64,000 nucleotides of DNA. It comes from Theobroma cacao (taxonomy: Eukaryota > Streptophyta > Magnoliopsida > Malvales > Malvaceae). The DNA is taken from assembly GCF_000208745.1 (NCBI RefSeq), contig NC_030853.1, forward strand, positions 19,100,501 through 19,164,500. Reading direction: 5' to 3'. The notes beneath the pieces were generated by a model. That model did no database searches, had not been told where the DNA came from, and was given only the letters and a program-made list of their open reading frames with translations. Position numbers and translations under genes: made by a program. Position 1 is the stretch's first letter. Every line of letters begins with the position of its first letter. Shown piece after piece: positions 10,374 through 22,512 of the stretch.

Positions 10374-10854
10374 GCTCACTAGAAAGGCAAAATAGCATAC
10401 CATTCAATTCAACTATTATTGACTTGGTCTTGGTTAATTAAATCATTATTGGATTGGATCTTACTCAAAGCCCAAAACCTAATTTTCCAATCCAACAAGT
10501 TGAGCATATGTAAGTTCAAAAATTCGTAAGCTTACAATGTGTCGAAGTAGGAGTAGGAGTCTTTTATAATATGCAAGACACCCTTTTGGGCCAGTCAATG
10601 GATTGTATTCACTTTTGCTGTTTTCTTGAGGTTGAGGGGATGTTTTTACTTAATCACATCCACTTTGGGCCCCAAATTGAAAGATCAAATCTTGGAGCCT
10701 TTACGGGCCAGTGGATTGCAAGGTGCAAGTAGGGTCTGTAATTTGAAGTTTGGAATATGTTTAGATACGGATATCTTTAGAATGATTACTAGTGTTCCGC
10801 GTGGGGTCATTTCTTTTACAAGAATTTTTTTGTAGAAATATAGAATTAAGAATA
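10374..10854. other. Intergenic, nothing recognised
   Basis: Unique-looking sequence without a supported gene. Confidence 0.45.
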
Positions 10855-11812
10855 GCTAAAAGTCTGTTTGACAATCAAAAAATGACTTATTAAAATAAAA
10901 TTTTTTTATGTAAAATGTTTTATAGGAAAATTTAATGTTTTCTGTTGTTTGAATAAACTGTCGAAAACATTTTCAATTGTTTGAATCATTTTAAGAAAAA
11001 TATTTTTCATCATAGTGCAATTATTTAGGTGTTAAAATAATAAATAGGAGCTTATTACAGAACAATATTGATATTTGATTTTCATTCATTTGAGATCAAA
11101 ATTATGAATGAAAATGAAAATAGACAAAATCAATAATAATATTTTTCAAAGTATTTAACCACATATCTGTAATGAAAATAAACTTCAATTTTCAAAAAAA
11201 TTTCCATTTTATCACTTTTTTATCATAACTATAAAAATATAAATATTCATCAATTGTGTAAGATATTCAAAACCTATACTTATAAATATGTATTCATTAA
11301 ATGATCGTTATCGAAATTTTTTTTATTATAATTATTAGTAAAATTTATATTTATAAATGTGTATTCATCAAATAATTTCATTGAAATATTTTTTATTATA
11401 ACTATTAGTAAGATTTATTTCATTTATAAATAAAAATTTTAATTGTATTGAATGGTTTCATTAAAATAATATTTTTCTACTTTTAATAGTGTTGTATAAT
11501 TTGAATATTAATATTTTAAATTAATTATTTTAAAGTTAAATATTATATGTATTTTTAAATTTTTTTTAATATTTTAAGTTTAAATATTAATATTCATCAA
11601 ACTTATACTCACAAACTTAGTATAAAAGTGTTTTTGTTATTTTCTTAAAAATGTCTTACGCCATCCAAGAGTGTAAAACATTTTCCGTGATTAACCTTGT
11701 TGACTAGTAAAACGTTCTACATTTGGAATTAATTTTTCGCTTGCCAAACAAGTATAAGTCCTAAAAATGTTTTCCGAAAAATATTTACTACAAAGCAAAC
11801 GGACCCTAAATG
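10855..11812. mobile_element. MITE-like TIR element with GTCYGTTTG ends
   Basis: The left end reads AAAGTCTGTTTGACAATC (about 10858). The right end is GCAAACGGACCCTAAA (about 11796-11812), whose complement reads TTTAGGGTCCGTTTGC. The flanks just inside share TTTTCC/GGAAAA-type motifs. The interior holds a diverged tandem pair of about 70 bp (TATAAATATGTATTCAT near 11280 and TATAAATGTGTATTCATC near 11350). It has no coding capacity. Confidence 0.5.
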
Positions 11813-12054
11813 CATTTTACATTTGCGGCATGCACAAAAAGAGTTTGACTTTTTCAACTTTATCACCAGTAGAAATTTCATACCCTTTAGAGTTTAATAG
11901 ATTAATGATATTAAATTCCTACATATCTTTGAACCATAGACCACACCATTCAAAGAGCTCAAAACCCTATCAAACATTTTAATTTTCATAAATCCAAGAC
12001 CCATGACCTTGACGATTGACTTATCATCTAAAATCAAATTTCCTACCACCATTC

Positions 12055-13018
12055 TTAAAAGGGATTAAAATAATCTTTTTGCCAACATATGTGAGTGAAA
12101 AAAGCATAATTCAAATGCCAACCATCACTAGAATTTACATCCATACTTTTTAAGGTTGTAAGAATAGTACCACAATCATCATCATCATCAATAACCAAAA
12201 CACACTCATCTTTGTTCTCATTACCTTCATCCCCATTCATAAGACAATTCATCTAAATATGTCCATGCCCTTTGCATCGAAAGCACTGAACATTGTTGGA
12301 TTTCAGCTTGCTACCCTTAGATCCCTTGCCAGTTTACTTACTCCTCTAACCTTAACCATCAATGCGAGTCAATTGCATCTTTAACCCCTTCTTATTTTTC
12401 TTTCAAGCTTCACTAAACATTAACGTTTTTTGTGTTTGTTCTAATGTTATTTTATCCTTCTTGTAAACTAGAGATTTCACAAATACCTTTTAAGGGTTTG
12501 GAAGTGTTGTGAGGAACAATAATACTTTCTTCTCTTTCTCCACCTTCACTCAACCTTGTGCAATTGATCAATAATCTCGTTAAACTCATTCATATGCTTC
12601 TTAAGATCTCCATTCTCCTTTATCTTCAAATGATACAACTTTCATTTAAACTGCAACTTGTTGGAATGATTTTTCGACAAATAAATCTTCTCTAACTTTG
12701 CCAACAACTCTTAAGCAGATTTCATATCAATAACGTGGTTAAACACATTATCCTCAATGCAAAGCCAAATAGCTCCAACATGCATTTCCTCCAACTCTGC
12801 TCATTCATCATCCTCCATGTCATTTGGTTACCTTTTCTCTTTCCAAAACAAGAGGGCATCAAACCTTGTTGTATAAGGAAATCATTCATCCTTCTTTGTC
12901 ATTGTGTGTAACTAGTCTTTTTATCAAACTTCTCAATTGAGAAATTCGTAACACAAGTAACTTTTTGACGTCTTTTGTTGAATCTTGATCTATTGAACTT
13001 GAAGCTTTCATTCCAATT
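12055..13018 (-). mobile_element. Ty1/copia relic A: gag, zinc knuckle and start of protease
   Basis: Minus-strand translation in several frames gives copia Gag debris at about 12480-12990. A zinc knuckle follows (CFRCKGHGHI..NC, about 12245-12290), then a degraded protease start (DGWHLNYAFFTHICWQKDYF, where the family has W-LDSG-SFH). Stops and shifts are frequent. The pol genes are missing beyond 12055. The LTR at 13019-13569 adjoins it on the upstream (Gag) side. Confidence 0.7.
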
Positions 13019-13569
13019 TGTTGTGAAAAACTACCCAAAAACAACAAAGAGAAATCCTAAATAAATCAAGAAAATAAAAAATACAAAAGTTTACGTGATT
13101 CAACAACTTGCCTACACACCACGAAGTGAAATAGTTTTTCTACTATTGAGAAATTAAAATACAATAAAATCTCTTTTGAATAGTTTCCCAAATTAACTAA
13201 CAGTTCCCTTATAAACCCTTTCTCAATAACGTAACAAGAACACTCACTCACACCTACTATAGCTCCACCTAAAGTAAGTAAAAGGCAAGATTACAAGTTT
13301 TTTTGTTTTTCTTGGAGACTCCCAAAAGCACCCACTCTAGCTCTACCTATGGTAAAAACATAGTTCTTTCTCTAAGACTCCCAAAAACACTACATAAATT
13401 TTGAAGTTTAAAGACTCACTTTTATAATACAAATGTGATCCAAAGTAACATGAGTTTAAGACTCAATGTGAATCAGGAAATTTAAAATTGTAAAACTACT
13501 CAATTTTATATAAAAATTAAAAATCAAATCAAATAAGATTTCAAATTTTAATGAATTCAAAACTCAACA
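13019..13569 (-). repeat. 5' LTR of copia relic A
   Basis: This 551-bp repeat reads, on the minus strand, TGTTGAGTTTTGAATTC to GTTTTTCACAACA. A TATA-like ATTATAAAAGTGAG lies near 13420. It shares TTTTATTGTATTTTAATTT, a CACTTCGTGG block and a TACTTGATTT-like tail with the LTRs of the element at 41567-43596, so both belong to one family. Confidence 0.7.
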
Positions 13570-15345
13570 GTTTGGTATACAATTAGTGGATTCTGCTGTG
13601 ACATATATATTTTTTCAAAACAAAATTATAAATCTATAAAGAAACTAATTTCTTGCGACACATACATCATTTCAAAGAACTTTCACTTGCCTCTTTCAAA
13701 GATAAACTACTTGCCTTTCTAATCACATGGAATCAAAGAATTATTCGTTTGTAAAGTATATTATGCCTAAGAATCAACAAGTACGATGGTTTATTTTAAT
13801 AGAGGTTCTGATGTCCCCAATATCTCATATGTCCATTATGATTATGTTTGACATGTAAAAGCGTCATGTGATGAATGGTTGAGATTTTAGAGTATCAATT
13901 TGTGAAAAAATATGAGTACTTATCGCACTTTTCTTGAATAATTTTCTTTTCACAAATTCCATTTCTTATTACATTTACTTTTCTGATCGGCATAAATGTA
14001 TGTATCTGAGGTTAAGCATTGAAATTAATACGTCTAATTAATTCCATGTTAATTTTATCTTGAAAATCTTGTGCCATGTGCATGTTTAAAAAACTTTATT
14101 AATTTGTTTGTATCTAAGTATATAACAGTAGGTGTATGAGAATGATCATGTAGCTGTAGTCCAACTCAAAGTGTTAACCGAATAGTTATTAATAGTCTTT
14201 AAGATTTGCATTCATCTTAATTATTTTCTTTCCTTATTCGAAATAACATCTTTCACTCCAAATTGTCAATTTTCATTAAAAATTTTGGAAGCCCTAGTGA
14301 CCCTAGGTTGTGCTTTGTACTGTATTAACAATTGAAAACTAATGAGATAGCAAAGAATATCCTAAGGGCATATATCCACACCAAAAGAGAACTTAAACAT
14401 GAACCATTCAACAATTATAAAATCATATCACAAATTGTCTCCCATTATTCACAGTACCAAAAGCAAAGCTCTTACGTTTTTTTTTTTCCTCTCAAAACCC
14501 CACTTCAACTGAAAAATTATTACCCCTTTTGCATTTCCCTGCCGCCGCGTCCACTAAACAATGAAACCAGCTTTTTATCGGTAACAAATAAATAAATAAA
14601 TAAAATTGCACTCAGTCAAAGTTTTGTATTAAAGATTAAAGGTGTTATTCACATGCTTAGATGCCTTTTTATCCAATGGAATTTCTGGGATGACTAGGAA
14701 AGAAGAAAACTATTAGGACCTTGCGGCTGAGGTCTCAATAGCCACAACTTATGTTTTAAATGTGATGAATGGATGCTAATGGATGTCAATCGGTCATTCA
14801 TTTTCTATTCCTTTTATTGCATTTTTTAACAAAATATAAATTATTATTATTATTAAAATCATGTCATTAATTTTCATCATAAAAGGTACTATGTGTTTCC
14901 TTCATTGTTGAAGGCAACTCTTTGCTCTTGAAGTTTTTAAAAAGAAAAAGCTTAGTAGTAGTTGAATTCCTAGCTTAAATACCAGTACCATTAAGCCATC
15001 GAAAGTGATTATTTCTCAATTCAAAAAGATTTAACCTGCACCACATACACTAAACTATGGAATCTTAAGTTGTAGTAATTAGTTTAATTCATCTCATCCA
15101 TATAAATTTAACATAATCCATGAACAGAAAAAGTTAGTAAAATACACTAATATAAATTATGATTACTTCTCCATTGTTAATGCTCATGCATTTACAAATT
15201 CCCGCAAGCTTATTTAAGGCAAAAATGTAGAAATAAAACCAAATCAAAACTGAGGAAAAAGAAGAAAAGGCATGACTCTTCCATCTCTAATATTCCTTGA
15301 AAGATCAAAATTGTTTTTCTTTGGCAGATATGCTCTTTGGTCATC
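13570..15345. other. Intergenic, downstream of GDU copy 1
   Basis: AT-rich, with no supported gene. It includes the presumed 3' UTR of the gene at 15346-15657. Confidence 0.5.
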
Positions 15346-15657
15346 TCAAACTTGTTCACAGCGGCATATCGAAGAAGAGACTGGTTTTGCCAAGAAGGTA
15401 GGCTTGTCGTCTCCGGCCATGATCACAACAATTTTTGGTTCCGAATCAAGAACTGTGTTCATTGCCATTTCTTGCTTTAGCTGAACTTGACTAGATGATG
15501 AATTTGCGGAGCGTTTTCTATAGGAGCATGCCAGCATAACCAATGCCAAAGCTATCAAAATTAACACCAAAGCCAAGCTGCCGAAGAGGTAAGGCAGGGG
15601 AGAACTAGTGCTTAGCTTGATGCTTGATGTTGTATTTGCCGGCCCCATTTCTATCAT
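15346..15657 (-). CDS. GLUTAMINE DUMPER (GDU) family protein, copy 1
   Basis: GDU proteins are small single-pass plant membrane proteins. Overexpression raises amino-acid export, and the VIMAG motif is needed for binding the LOG2 ubiquitin ligase. This 103-residue frame has a short N-terminus, one hydrophobic segment (about residues 22-45, PYLFGSLALVLILIALALVM), the basic stop YRKR, and the signature EPKIVVIMAGDDKPTFLAKP (VIMAG at 78-82). It ends RCEQV. Length suits the shorter family members. It is intronless, as is usual for GDU genes. The first ATG at 15657 gives MIEMGPANTT; the second at 15648 aligns better with the start of copy 2, so either may be used. Two further same-strand copies follow at 20627 and 32163. 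No defect is seen. Confidence 0.9.
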   Translation of the reverse strand: MIEMGPANTTSSIKLSTSSPLPYLFGSLALVLILIALALVMLACSYRKRSANSSSSQVQLKQEMAMNTVLDSEPKIVVIMAGDDKPTFLAKPVSSSICRCEQV

Positions 15658-15737
15658 GTTTTCCTTTCTTCCTCTCTTAATTTCTCAGACCCTTTTCTGT
15701 TTGGGAGGTGCAATGAAATAAGAAGTTGGTGGAAGAT

Positions 15738-15747
15738 GAATTTATAG
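15738..15747 (-). promoter_or_regulatory. TATA box of GDU copy 1
   Basis: The minus-strand decamer CTATAAATTC lies about 80 bp upstream of the ATG. The same ten bases occur upstream of both other GDU copies. Confidence 0.65.
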
Positions 15748-18004
15748 TGGGAAAGGAAGTAAAATAGTGATTTGAAATGTAACAGTTTAGGTCACTAGAG
15801 CCAAAAGGAAGATTCTTGGAGCCTGCATAAAATGCCAATCGTCAAGCATCTTTAATGATTTTTTGTTCTATGAAATTGCACTTACTTGATTTGGGCATTA
15901 TGTATACAGTACAATCTTAACAACTTTTGGTATTGAAGATTGGCATTTAGTCCTTTCCAAATTGTACCCTTTTGTTCAAAGATATTTGAACAATCTCAAG
16001 TGCCTTCTTCTTCTTTGTTTTTGGCGATCAGTGCTTATTTAACAATTTATTTTGTGCACTACTCTATTTGCATAATTTCTTTTATTAATATACAGTCTTC
16101 TCATATAATTAGTGAAGTAATTAAACTGCATGTTACTATAGAATATAGATGATCATTTCATCTAATAAATTATAATTGATAAGTTAAGGAAGAAAAAAAT
16201 ATAATTTGGTTAGATCATACCTTTATCGGAAATCAATTTAAGTATATCTAATTCTATTATAAAGTTTTATTAGAAATATAACAATAATAGTTATAAAAGC
16301 ACTTTTGACCTTTGCAAAAATTTCAAAACTTCTTAAGTTCCATAAAATAAATTTATATTTACCCAATTAAATAATATTACATATATTCCAATATTATGAA
16401 ATGTAATTATGTATTAATAAATATTTTACTTATACTAACACTTTAATAAATATACTTATTACCCTAACAGTTAAAATGTGAACCAAAAATAGTGATTGTT
16501 TATTTACATTAATACAAATACTATAAATATCTTTTTAAAATTTCTGATTGGTAAATGCATTTATTAGTTAATTTTTAAATTTCATTAATGTAAATTTTTT
16601 TAAAAGAATTCATTGACATTAGTTCAAAGTCAACATATTTTAAATTTTTAAATGTATTTAATTTCATTAATATTTTAATTTATAAAAAATTTAACAAAAA
16701 AAATTGTACAATTGTTGTGTACTAAAACAACACAGCGGTCAGCGGTAGACTTAACAATTTGTGTGCGCATGTTATAAATGCATCATGTAAATATAAGATA
16801 TTAATAATTATACGAATAAGCACGAACACTATACGATTAATTAAATATGTAAGGATCCTAAATACGAATATGGATACATTCATTAAATGTGCAACATGAC
16901 ACATCATGCTTAACATGTTTATTTAATGAATCGAGTTAAATTTCATATGACATAACACGATTTATAACTCATTTAAACGACTAACACGATTAAATTAAAA
17001 TGCATCCATTATTCATATTTAAAATTAATAATTATAAATACAATTATAATAAAATAATAATATTCATCAAATAAAATAAAATCCAATACCATCATCATCA
17101 ACCGTAATAAAAGAAAGTATCTATATAAGGGTTTAAACTTGTGATAATCAAATCATAAACATGTCAGATAGACACATTTACATGATTAATAAAATGAATA
17201 ATAAATTAATCTTGGATTATATAACCGTATCATACATGGGAATATTGTTACCTATTTGCATTTCCAAGAATGCATTCAACATTCTTCATATACCAACCAT
17301 GACGTGACGAAATCCTAAGGCTTGCATTACATTGACAAACTTGAAGCCTTATTTTTGAGGTGGGATATTGTAGGTTTTCTAAACCAATGTCCTTGAGTGT
17401 AACAATGCTCAATCCTCAAAGACCTTTAAGTAATTTAGTCAAATTGATTCTATGGACATCTAAATGAAAGTAAAATTCTTAACTTGGTGCCCATGAAAAT
17501 TGCTCTATATGGGCATCTAGAGGGGTCATGATGTATTTTAGTCATTTTGATTTAATTATAGATTAGCTGTGGCCAATTATGACATTCAAGATATAATTAA
17601 TGTCAACTTTAGGCTAGGTAGCTAACTAATGGCCGCATCTTTCTATAAAAAGAAAGGTTTAAGTTCAGATAATAATATTGTGATAGTTAATTTAACAGTA
17701 AAAGATAGAAATTTAAATTCTTTTTTTCTTAAAATAGTACATTTTAATAAATGAAAAAAAATAAAATAATTAATCCGTTCAAGTACATATGTCAAAAAAA
17801 AACTTTATAAATAGAATTATTGAATTATTATATAAAAAATTTAGAATTAAATTTGTTTTATTTTTAAATAGGGGGAAGGAGATTCAAATTATATCCTCTA
17901 AATAAGAAATCATGTATAAACTAATGAACTAAATGTTTGAATGCGAATTAAATTTATTAATATATTTTGGGTTGAGAAATCAACAATCAAGTACGTTTGA
18001 CTGA
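15748..18004. other. Intergenic, very AT-rich
   Basis: Runs of AT-rich DNA with simple-sequence stretches. No gene or complete repeat is recognised. Part is upstream sequence of GDU copy 1. Confidence 0.5.
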
Positions 18005-19290
18005 GTAACACTTTTTTTTTTAGAAGAAATTATGAGGAATAACCTTTCTTGATAAAGATATTTATAAAATAACCATCAAAATAAATTTAACTGTTTTTAG
18101 TCATATTTAGTCATGACTTGATAAAAATACTCTTAAAGCTATTTCAAATAAATTAAACCATTCATTACAATTTCTTTTCATTTGTGCTTTCGATTTCTCT
18201 CTCTCACCATCCTACTCTCTCTAATTTGATTGATTTTTCTCTTCGACATTGGTTTACTATACTCCTGATTTCTCTATACCGCGCTTTCAAATTTCTCTTT
18301 CTTGAGCTTTTAAAACACCAAGCGATGGTTTTAATGTTAAAAGCCGTGCTTTCATTGAGAGTCGAACTCACAATTTGAAAAAAAAAATAGGTGTGCTTGG
18401 GTGAGTGGCTATTTGAAGAATTTAATTTTTAGGTATTTTGGATAAAACTAAAATGGTAGAAATGATCACAGATATTTGAATAGTTTTTAATTGGATCAAT
18501 TCGGGACCTAGACACCAATAGACTCAAGAATTTGAAATTTATAAACCTAGATTTTTAAAGGAAAATTTTTTTTTTAGTAGAAATAGGTGTTTTTGATAAG
18601 AAAATTTGTGTTTTAATTTATAAAACATGTTAAAAATACTTTAATCGATGTCAAATTGTCAAAAAAAAAAATAGAAATGAAGAGAGTTGAGAGGATTTAA
18701 AGTTTTGGTTTGTAAGTAACAATAACATTTTAGGCATTAAAGTGCAACAAAATGTTTTTGAATATGGCATGTAACAACGATATTTTTTCAACATGGAATA
18801 TAACAACGATATTTTTTCAACATGAAATGTAACAATAATATTTTTTTTTCAACATGGCGTGTAATAATTTTTTTTAACCATAACATATAATATGTTTTTG
18901 TACATGACGTGTGACAACAATACTTTTTTTTTTAACATGACATGTTACAACCTAATCATGATGTGTAACATGTTTTTGTACACAGCATGTAACAACTTAA
19001 TCATGACGTGTAACATGTTTTTGTATATGGTATATAACAACAGTATTTTTTTCAACATGGCGTGTAACAACTTAACCGTGATATGTCATAAGTTTTCGTA
19101 CATGGCGTGTAACAACCTAACTATGATGTGTAACATGCTTTTGTACATGACATGTAACATCATGGTGTATAATTTCATTAAAAGTAATTTTATTCAACTT
19201 GACTAAATATAGTTAAAATTATAAAAAAGATTATTTTTAAAAATATCTTATCTTTAAAGATTATTTATAAAAATACTTTTTTTATTGACA
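18005..19290. mobile_element. TIR element carrying an internal minisatellite
   Basis: The left arm (about 18040-18120: GATATTTATAAAATAAC then ATATTTAGTCATGACTTGA) is inverted on the right (about 19195-19285: CAACTTGACTAAATATAG, then TTTTTAAAAATATC and ATTTATAAAAATAC). Arms of roughly 100 bp with an AT-rich core and no transposase frame suggest a non-autonomous DNA transposon. Exact ends and target duplication are not resolved. Confidence 0.5.
18757..19175. repeat. Minisatellite of two interleaved unit types
   Basis: Two unit types alternate. One is about 30 bp, ATGGCATGTAACAAC plus a T-rich tail and CAAC. The other is about 45 bp, where ATGGCGTGTAACAAC is followed by TTAATCATGATGTGTAAC and ATGTTTTTGTAC. 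Around a dozen copies occur, each diverged by a few bases. Unit lengths are near multiples of three, which leaves a 104-residue repetitive open frame (18892-19206) rich in NMTCNN and MFLYM blocks. I do not regard it as a gene. Confidence 0.75.
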
Positions 19291-20626
19291 AACACTGCAA
19301 CTTATATACCAAGAAAAACAGAGCATTTAAGGATCAAAGAAAACTGATCTATGAGTTATCATACCGGGGTTGAAAACAAAAGAGAAGAAAAGCAAGCTAT
19401 ATGTTTTCATACCCTAACGCCTGAACTATGCAGGGTCGTCCACGTTTTCTACTTTTGTACAGAGGGTCGTACAGCTAAGACCTCACCTGGATGTGCCGTT
19501 TGGCCTTTGATGTGCAAAGAATTAAATATTCTAATTGGGATTTCCCTTAAAGAAGTCACCCTCAACACGTACTCCAATCTTTTCTCCACTAAACCTTTTC
19601 GAAAACACAAATTTGTAATTTGAGAAGAAAAAGAAAACTTTACAAATTTTGATTTATTGGTCTCTCTCATAGAAATGACAAAACGTCTAAGCTTGTGGGA
19701 ACTGGGAACTGTAGTATACCATGTTCAGGGGACGTAAAGAAAGTCATTTCTTCCTTTCTTACCGAACGCAGCACTAAAGGAACTATCGTCGACATGGAGT
19801 ACTCCAATTAATATTTTCTCACTAAACTCTCAGAAAATACAGCTGGGTGATATATTCAAATCCTTCATACAACATTGAAAGGAAAAAAAAAAAAGAAACG
19901 TTTAAGGCAATCAGTTTAGAAGCTACAATTTTTGATCTACTATAATCTCTCTCATTCTAAATGATAAAATATGTAATTAACCTTGTAAGAGTTGAAGTGT
20001 ACCAAGTCCAGGAGACAGAAAGAAAGTCCCGTTTGTGACCCTTGTTTTTTTAAATTTATTTGGCTTTTGCGGAAGTTGCTTGGGATCATGAAACTGATCA
20101 CCTGATTTCTAAATCTTTCCATTGCTTCTTGCCTCCAGGTTTTATGTCCAATCAGTATCAGATGGTAGCTAAATGTTCTTATCATGTCTATCTAGTACTT
20201 AATAGTATTTGGGCACGAGTTGTTAGTATGTACTTATAATATCTTTATTGTTTTCCAATGGAGATTAATAGTACCTGATTCAGAAAGGAAGGGTTCCGTT
20301 TTTCCTCTTTATAAAGCTTTGCATCAAATAAAATGATGCTGTGTAACACAACCTAATAAAATTGATATTCACACCTTTAGCAGCTGATTGCCATGCAAAA
20401 ACATTGTGTAAAGTAATTAGGCCTACCAACATGTTCAAAATTGATTAACTTATTATCAATTCACAAACGTTATTCCCTCAGGCTTTTTCTGAAGGTAAAA
20501 TCACTACTAGGGAAAAATTGTAAGCAAACTTATCTTTATCAAAATAAGACCCTGCCCAGCAGCAAAATTTTCCAGGTCTGACATGAAATATAGTCCAAAA
20601 TCATTGACAGAAAGAAAAACATTTTC
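19291..20626. other. Intergenic with an internal duplicated segment
   Basis: Two diverged direct copies are visible, 19569-19750 and 19799-20032. Each starts GTACTCCAAT, carries TTTTGAT plus TCTCTCTCAT in the middle, and ends near AGAAAGTC. No coding signal is recognised. The right end is the presumed 3' region of GDU copy 2. Confidence 0.5.
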
Positions 20627-20923
20627 TTATACTTGCTCACAACGATAAACTGAAGAAGTAACCGGGGTGGCCACGTACGTAGGCTTGTCGTTGCCAGCCA
20701 TGATCACAAGAATCTTTGGCTCAGCATCAAGCACAGAGATGATGTTTTCTGGTGGTTTTTCTTCCGTATCCTCTGGTGAATTAGCAGAGTTCTTCCTACA
20801 TGAGCACACCAGCATGACCAATGAGACGACTATCAACAATAAAACTATGGCCAAGCTGCCAAAAAGGAAAGGAATTGGAGATTTCCATAGCTTGATTGTT
20901 GCTGTAGTGTTTGCAGCTCCCAT
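20627..20923 (-). CDS. GLUTAMINE DUMPER (GDU) family protein, copy 2
   Basis: This 98-residue intronless frame is a close paralogue of the copy at 15346. MGAANTTATIKLWKSP leads into one membrane segment (residues 18-40, rich in L, I and V), followed by CSCRKNSANS. The conserved block EPKILVIMAGNDKPTYV has VIMAG at residues 73-77, and the tail again ends RCEQV. The cytosolic linker is more acidic (EDTEEKPPEN) than in copy 1. By family knowledge it should sit in the plasma membrane or endomembranes and promote amino-acid export. ATG at 20923 is the only sensible start and is 54 bp from a TATA box. No stop or frameshift is seen. It appears to be an intact tandem duplicate, oriented like its neighbours. 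Confidence 0.9.
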   Translation of the reverse strand: MGAANTTATIKLWKSPIPFLFGSLAIVLLLIVVSLVMLVCSCRKNSANSPEDTEEKPPENIISVLDAEPKILVIMAGNDKPTYVATPVTSSVYRCEQV

Positions 20924-20976
20924 TTCTCTTTCTTTCTTCTGCCTCTTTTAATGGGATTAAAAGACTGATAGTTCAT

Positions 20977-20986
20977 GAATTTATAG
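20977..20986 (-). promoter_or_regulatory. TATA box of GDU copy 2
   Basis: The minus strand reads CTATAAATTC, followed by ATGAAC, 54 bp upstream of the ATG. It is identical to the decamers at 15738-15747 and 32567-32576. Confidence 0.65.
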
Positions 20987-21539
20987 TGGTGACTTTGACA
21001 TAATTACAGCTTTGATGTGGGATATCTCGAATTACAATTTTGCCCTTTTTGATTGGAGGGAAGATTCTTTGTTCTTTCACATATGCTTAACACACTGCAA
21101 AATTTAATGATGTTAAAGGACCTACTTTGGAGATCATATGAAATCTTCAACGTGAGGTAATGATTAATTATTGCTAACTCACTGAATCTTGCTTTAATTT
21201 TAGGGCTTAATGGGCCATTTAGAAGTTACAATATTTCACATTTGGGCTCACGTCGAGCATTGGCTCTTTGGGGGAAATCTGGGTTTATGCCAACAACAGC
21301 AATTCCTAAAGGATCTGAAAGGATTATTAAAACGATGTGTTATTTCAGACCAATTACTATATTGATCATTTGAACTATAAAAGAAAAAAAGGACTAATTG
21401 TGTCACCATGTGTCCTATACATGAAGAAATTTGGTAAAGAGGTAAGGAGTAGGAGAAGACAATGGACAGAACACAAGGTTTGTTCTTATTGATTGCGCGA
21501 GAACTCAGAAAGTTCTCTTCAGTATATAAGTCTGCCACA
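20987..21539. other. Intergenic upstream of GDU copy 2
   Basis: Presumed GDU2 upstream region. No supported gene or complete repeat. Confidence 0.45.
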
Positions 21540-21935
21540 TATGGGAACTTCTCCAGACGATAATAAGAGTAATTACAGGGTCAATGCTTGATCAAATAAT
21601 GTACGAATCTTGGAAGATTACTCCAATGACTCTTTGCTGAATTATTGCACCTGTGTGCTGTATTTTGGGCTGCTACTCTGCTTACTCCTATGCTGTATTT
21701 TACTACTCTGCTTAGCGTTTTGTTTATTATGTATTTTGCTTCATTGTACTGGTTATTAAGTGCTGTACACTAGTGTTTATGAGGTGTCTTTGTAAATGAT
21801 TAGCTTTATAACACTTGTCTCTTATGTTAACAGGTGTTAATATTGTACAACTTGTATAAATATTTTCGGTCATAGTTGAATGAAACGTGTGAACCTTCAA
21901 CATATTTCTCTCTGCTTTTGTTTCTTTACTTCACC
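21540..21935 (+). repeat. Possible copia LTR, plus orientation
   Basis: The segment ends with TTGTATAAATATTTTCGG, a run like AGTTGAATGAAACG, and then CTTCAACATATTTCTCTCTGC. This TATA/R/U5 arrangement is typical of copia LTRs. Short internal repeats (TGCTGTATTTT, ACTCTGCTTA) precede it. The ends are uncertain and no paired LTR was found. Confidence 0.4.
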
Positions 21936-21999
21936 TCATCAGAGCAGTACTTGACTGCATCTGCTCTGTTACATTTTCATCTTTTCTTCATAGTTTCCT

Positions 22000-22512
22000 T
22001 ACAGCCATCACATCAGAATATTTTCTTCTATGATTCACAACCTCCATTTTGGAAAAATAATCTTCCAATGAATCACTATCTCTCATGAAGATACCTTCAA
22101 AGCTTCTTTGAAGAGTTTGAAGTTTGACAGTCATCACCTTAGCATTACTTGGGTAGCTTTTTTGTAGTACAGCCCAAGCATCCTTTGACTTTGTGGATAC
22201 TGAAATAAGTGGGAAGATTGCTCATCTATTGCTTGTTGGATAAAAAAAAAAACAGGGCTTTTGCATCTTTCTTGTACACCGCTCATAAAGCTTTAATGGA
22301 AAGTCCAACTTCTATGTAACCATTTTCCACCAAGTACCACACTTCTTGGAACTTGAATATGGTATTCATTTTTGTGCGCCATATTTCGTAGCCATTGCCT
22401 TAAAAGAGTGGAATTGTGGGCAGCAAAGGATTCACGCCGGTATAGTTGCTAGCCATGCTTGCTTGTACTTCAATGCGACAGAAACTAAACATAGTGTCTG
22501 GTACCATATGAC
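22000..22512 (-). mobile_element. copia Gag relic (UBN2 domain)
   Basis: Minus-strand translation with a few stops gives MASNYTGVNPLLPTIPLF, then NGYEIWRTKMNTIFKFQEVW, KDAWAVLQKSYPSNAK and VKLQTLQRSFEGIFMRDSDS. This is copia Gag from its start to about residue 150. ATGGTACCAGAC just upstream (about 22500-22512) resembles a primer-binding site. No protease or polymerase follows. Confidence 0.7.

Noticed and set aside
18330..18400. tRNA or SINE on the minus strand around GTGAGTTCGACTC
   Set aside because: A B-box-like string is present but no A-box lies at the right distance and no tail or duplication was found.
18892..19206. 104-residue repetitive frame as a possible gene
   Set aside because: It is the direct translation of minisatellite units inside a TIR element, with no start context or known family.
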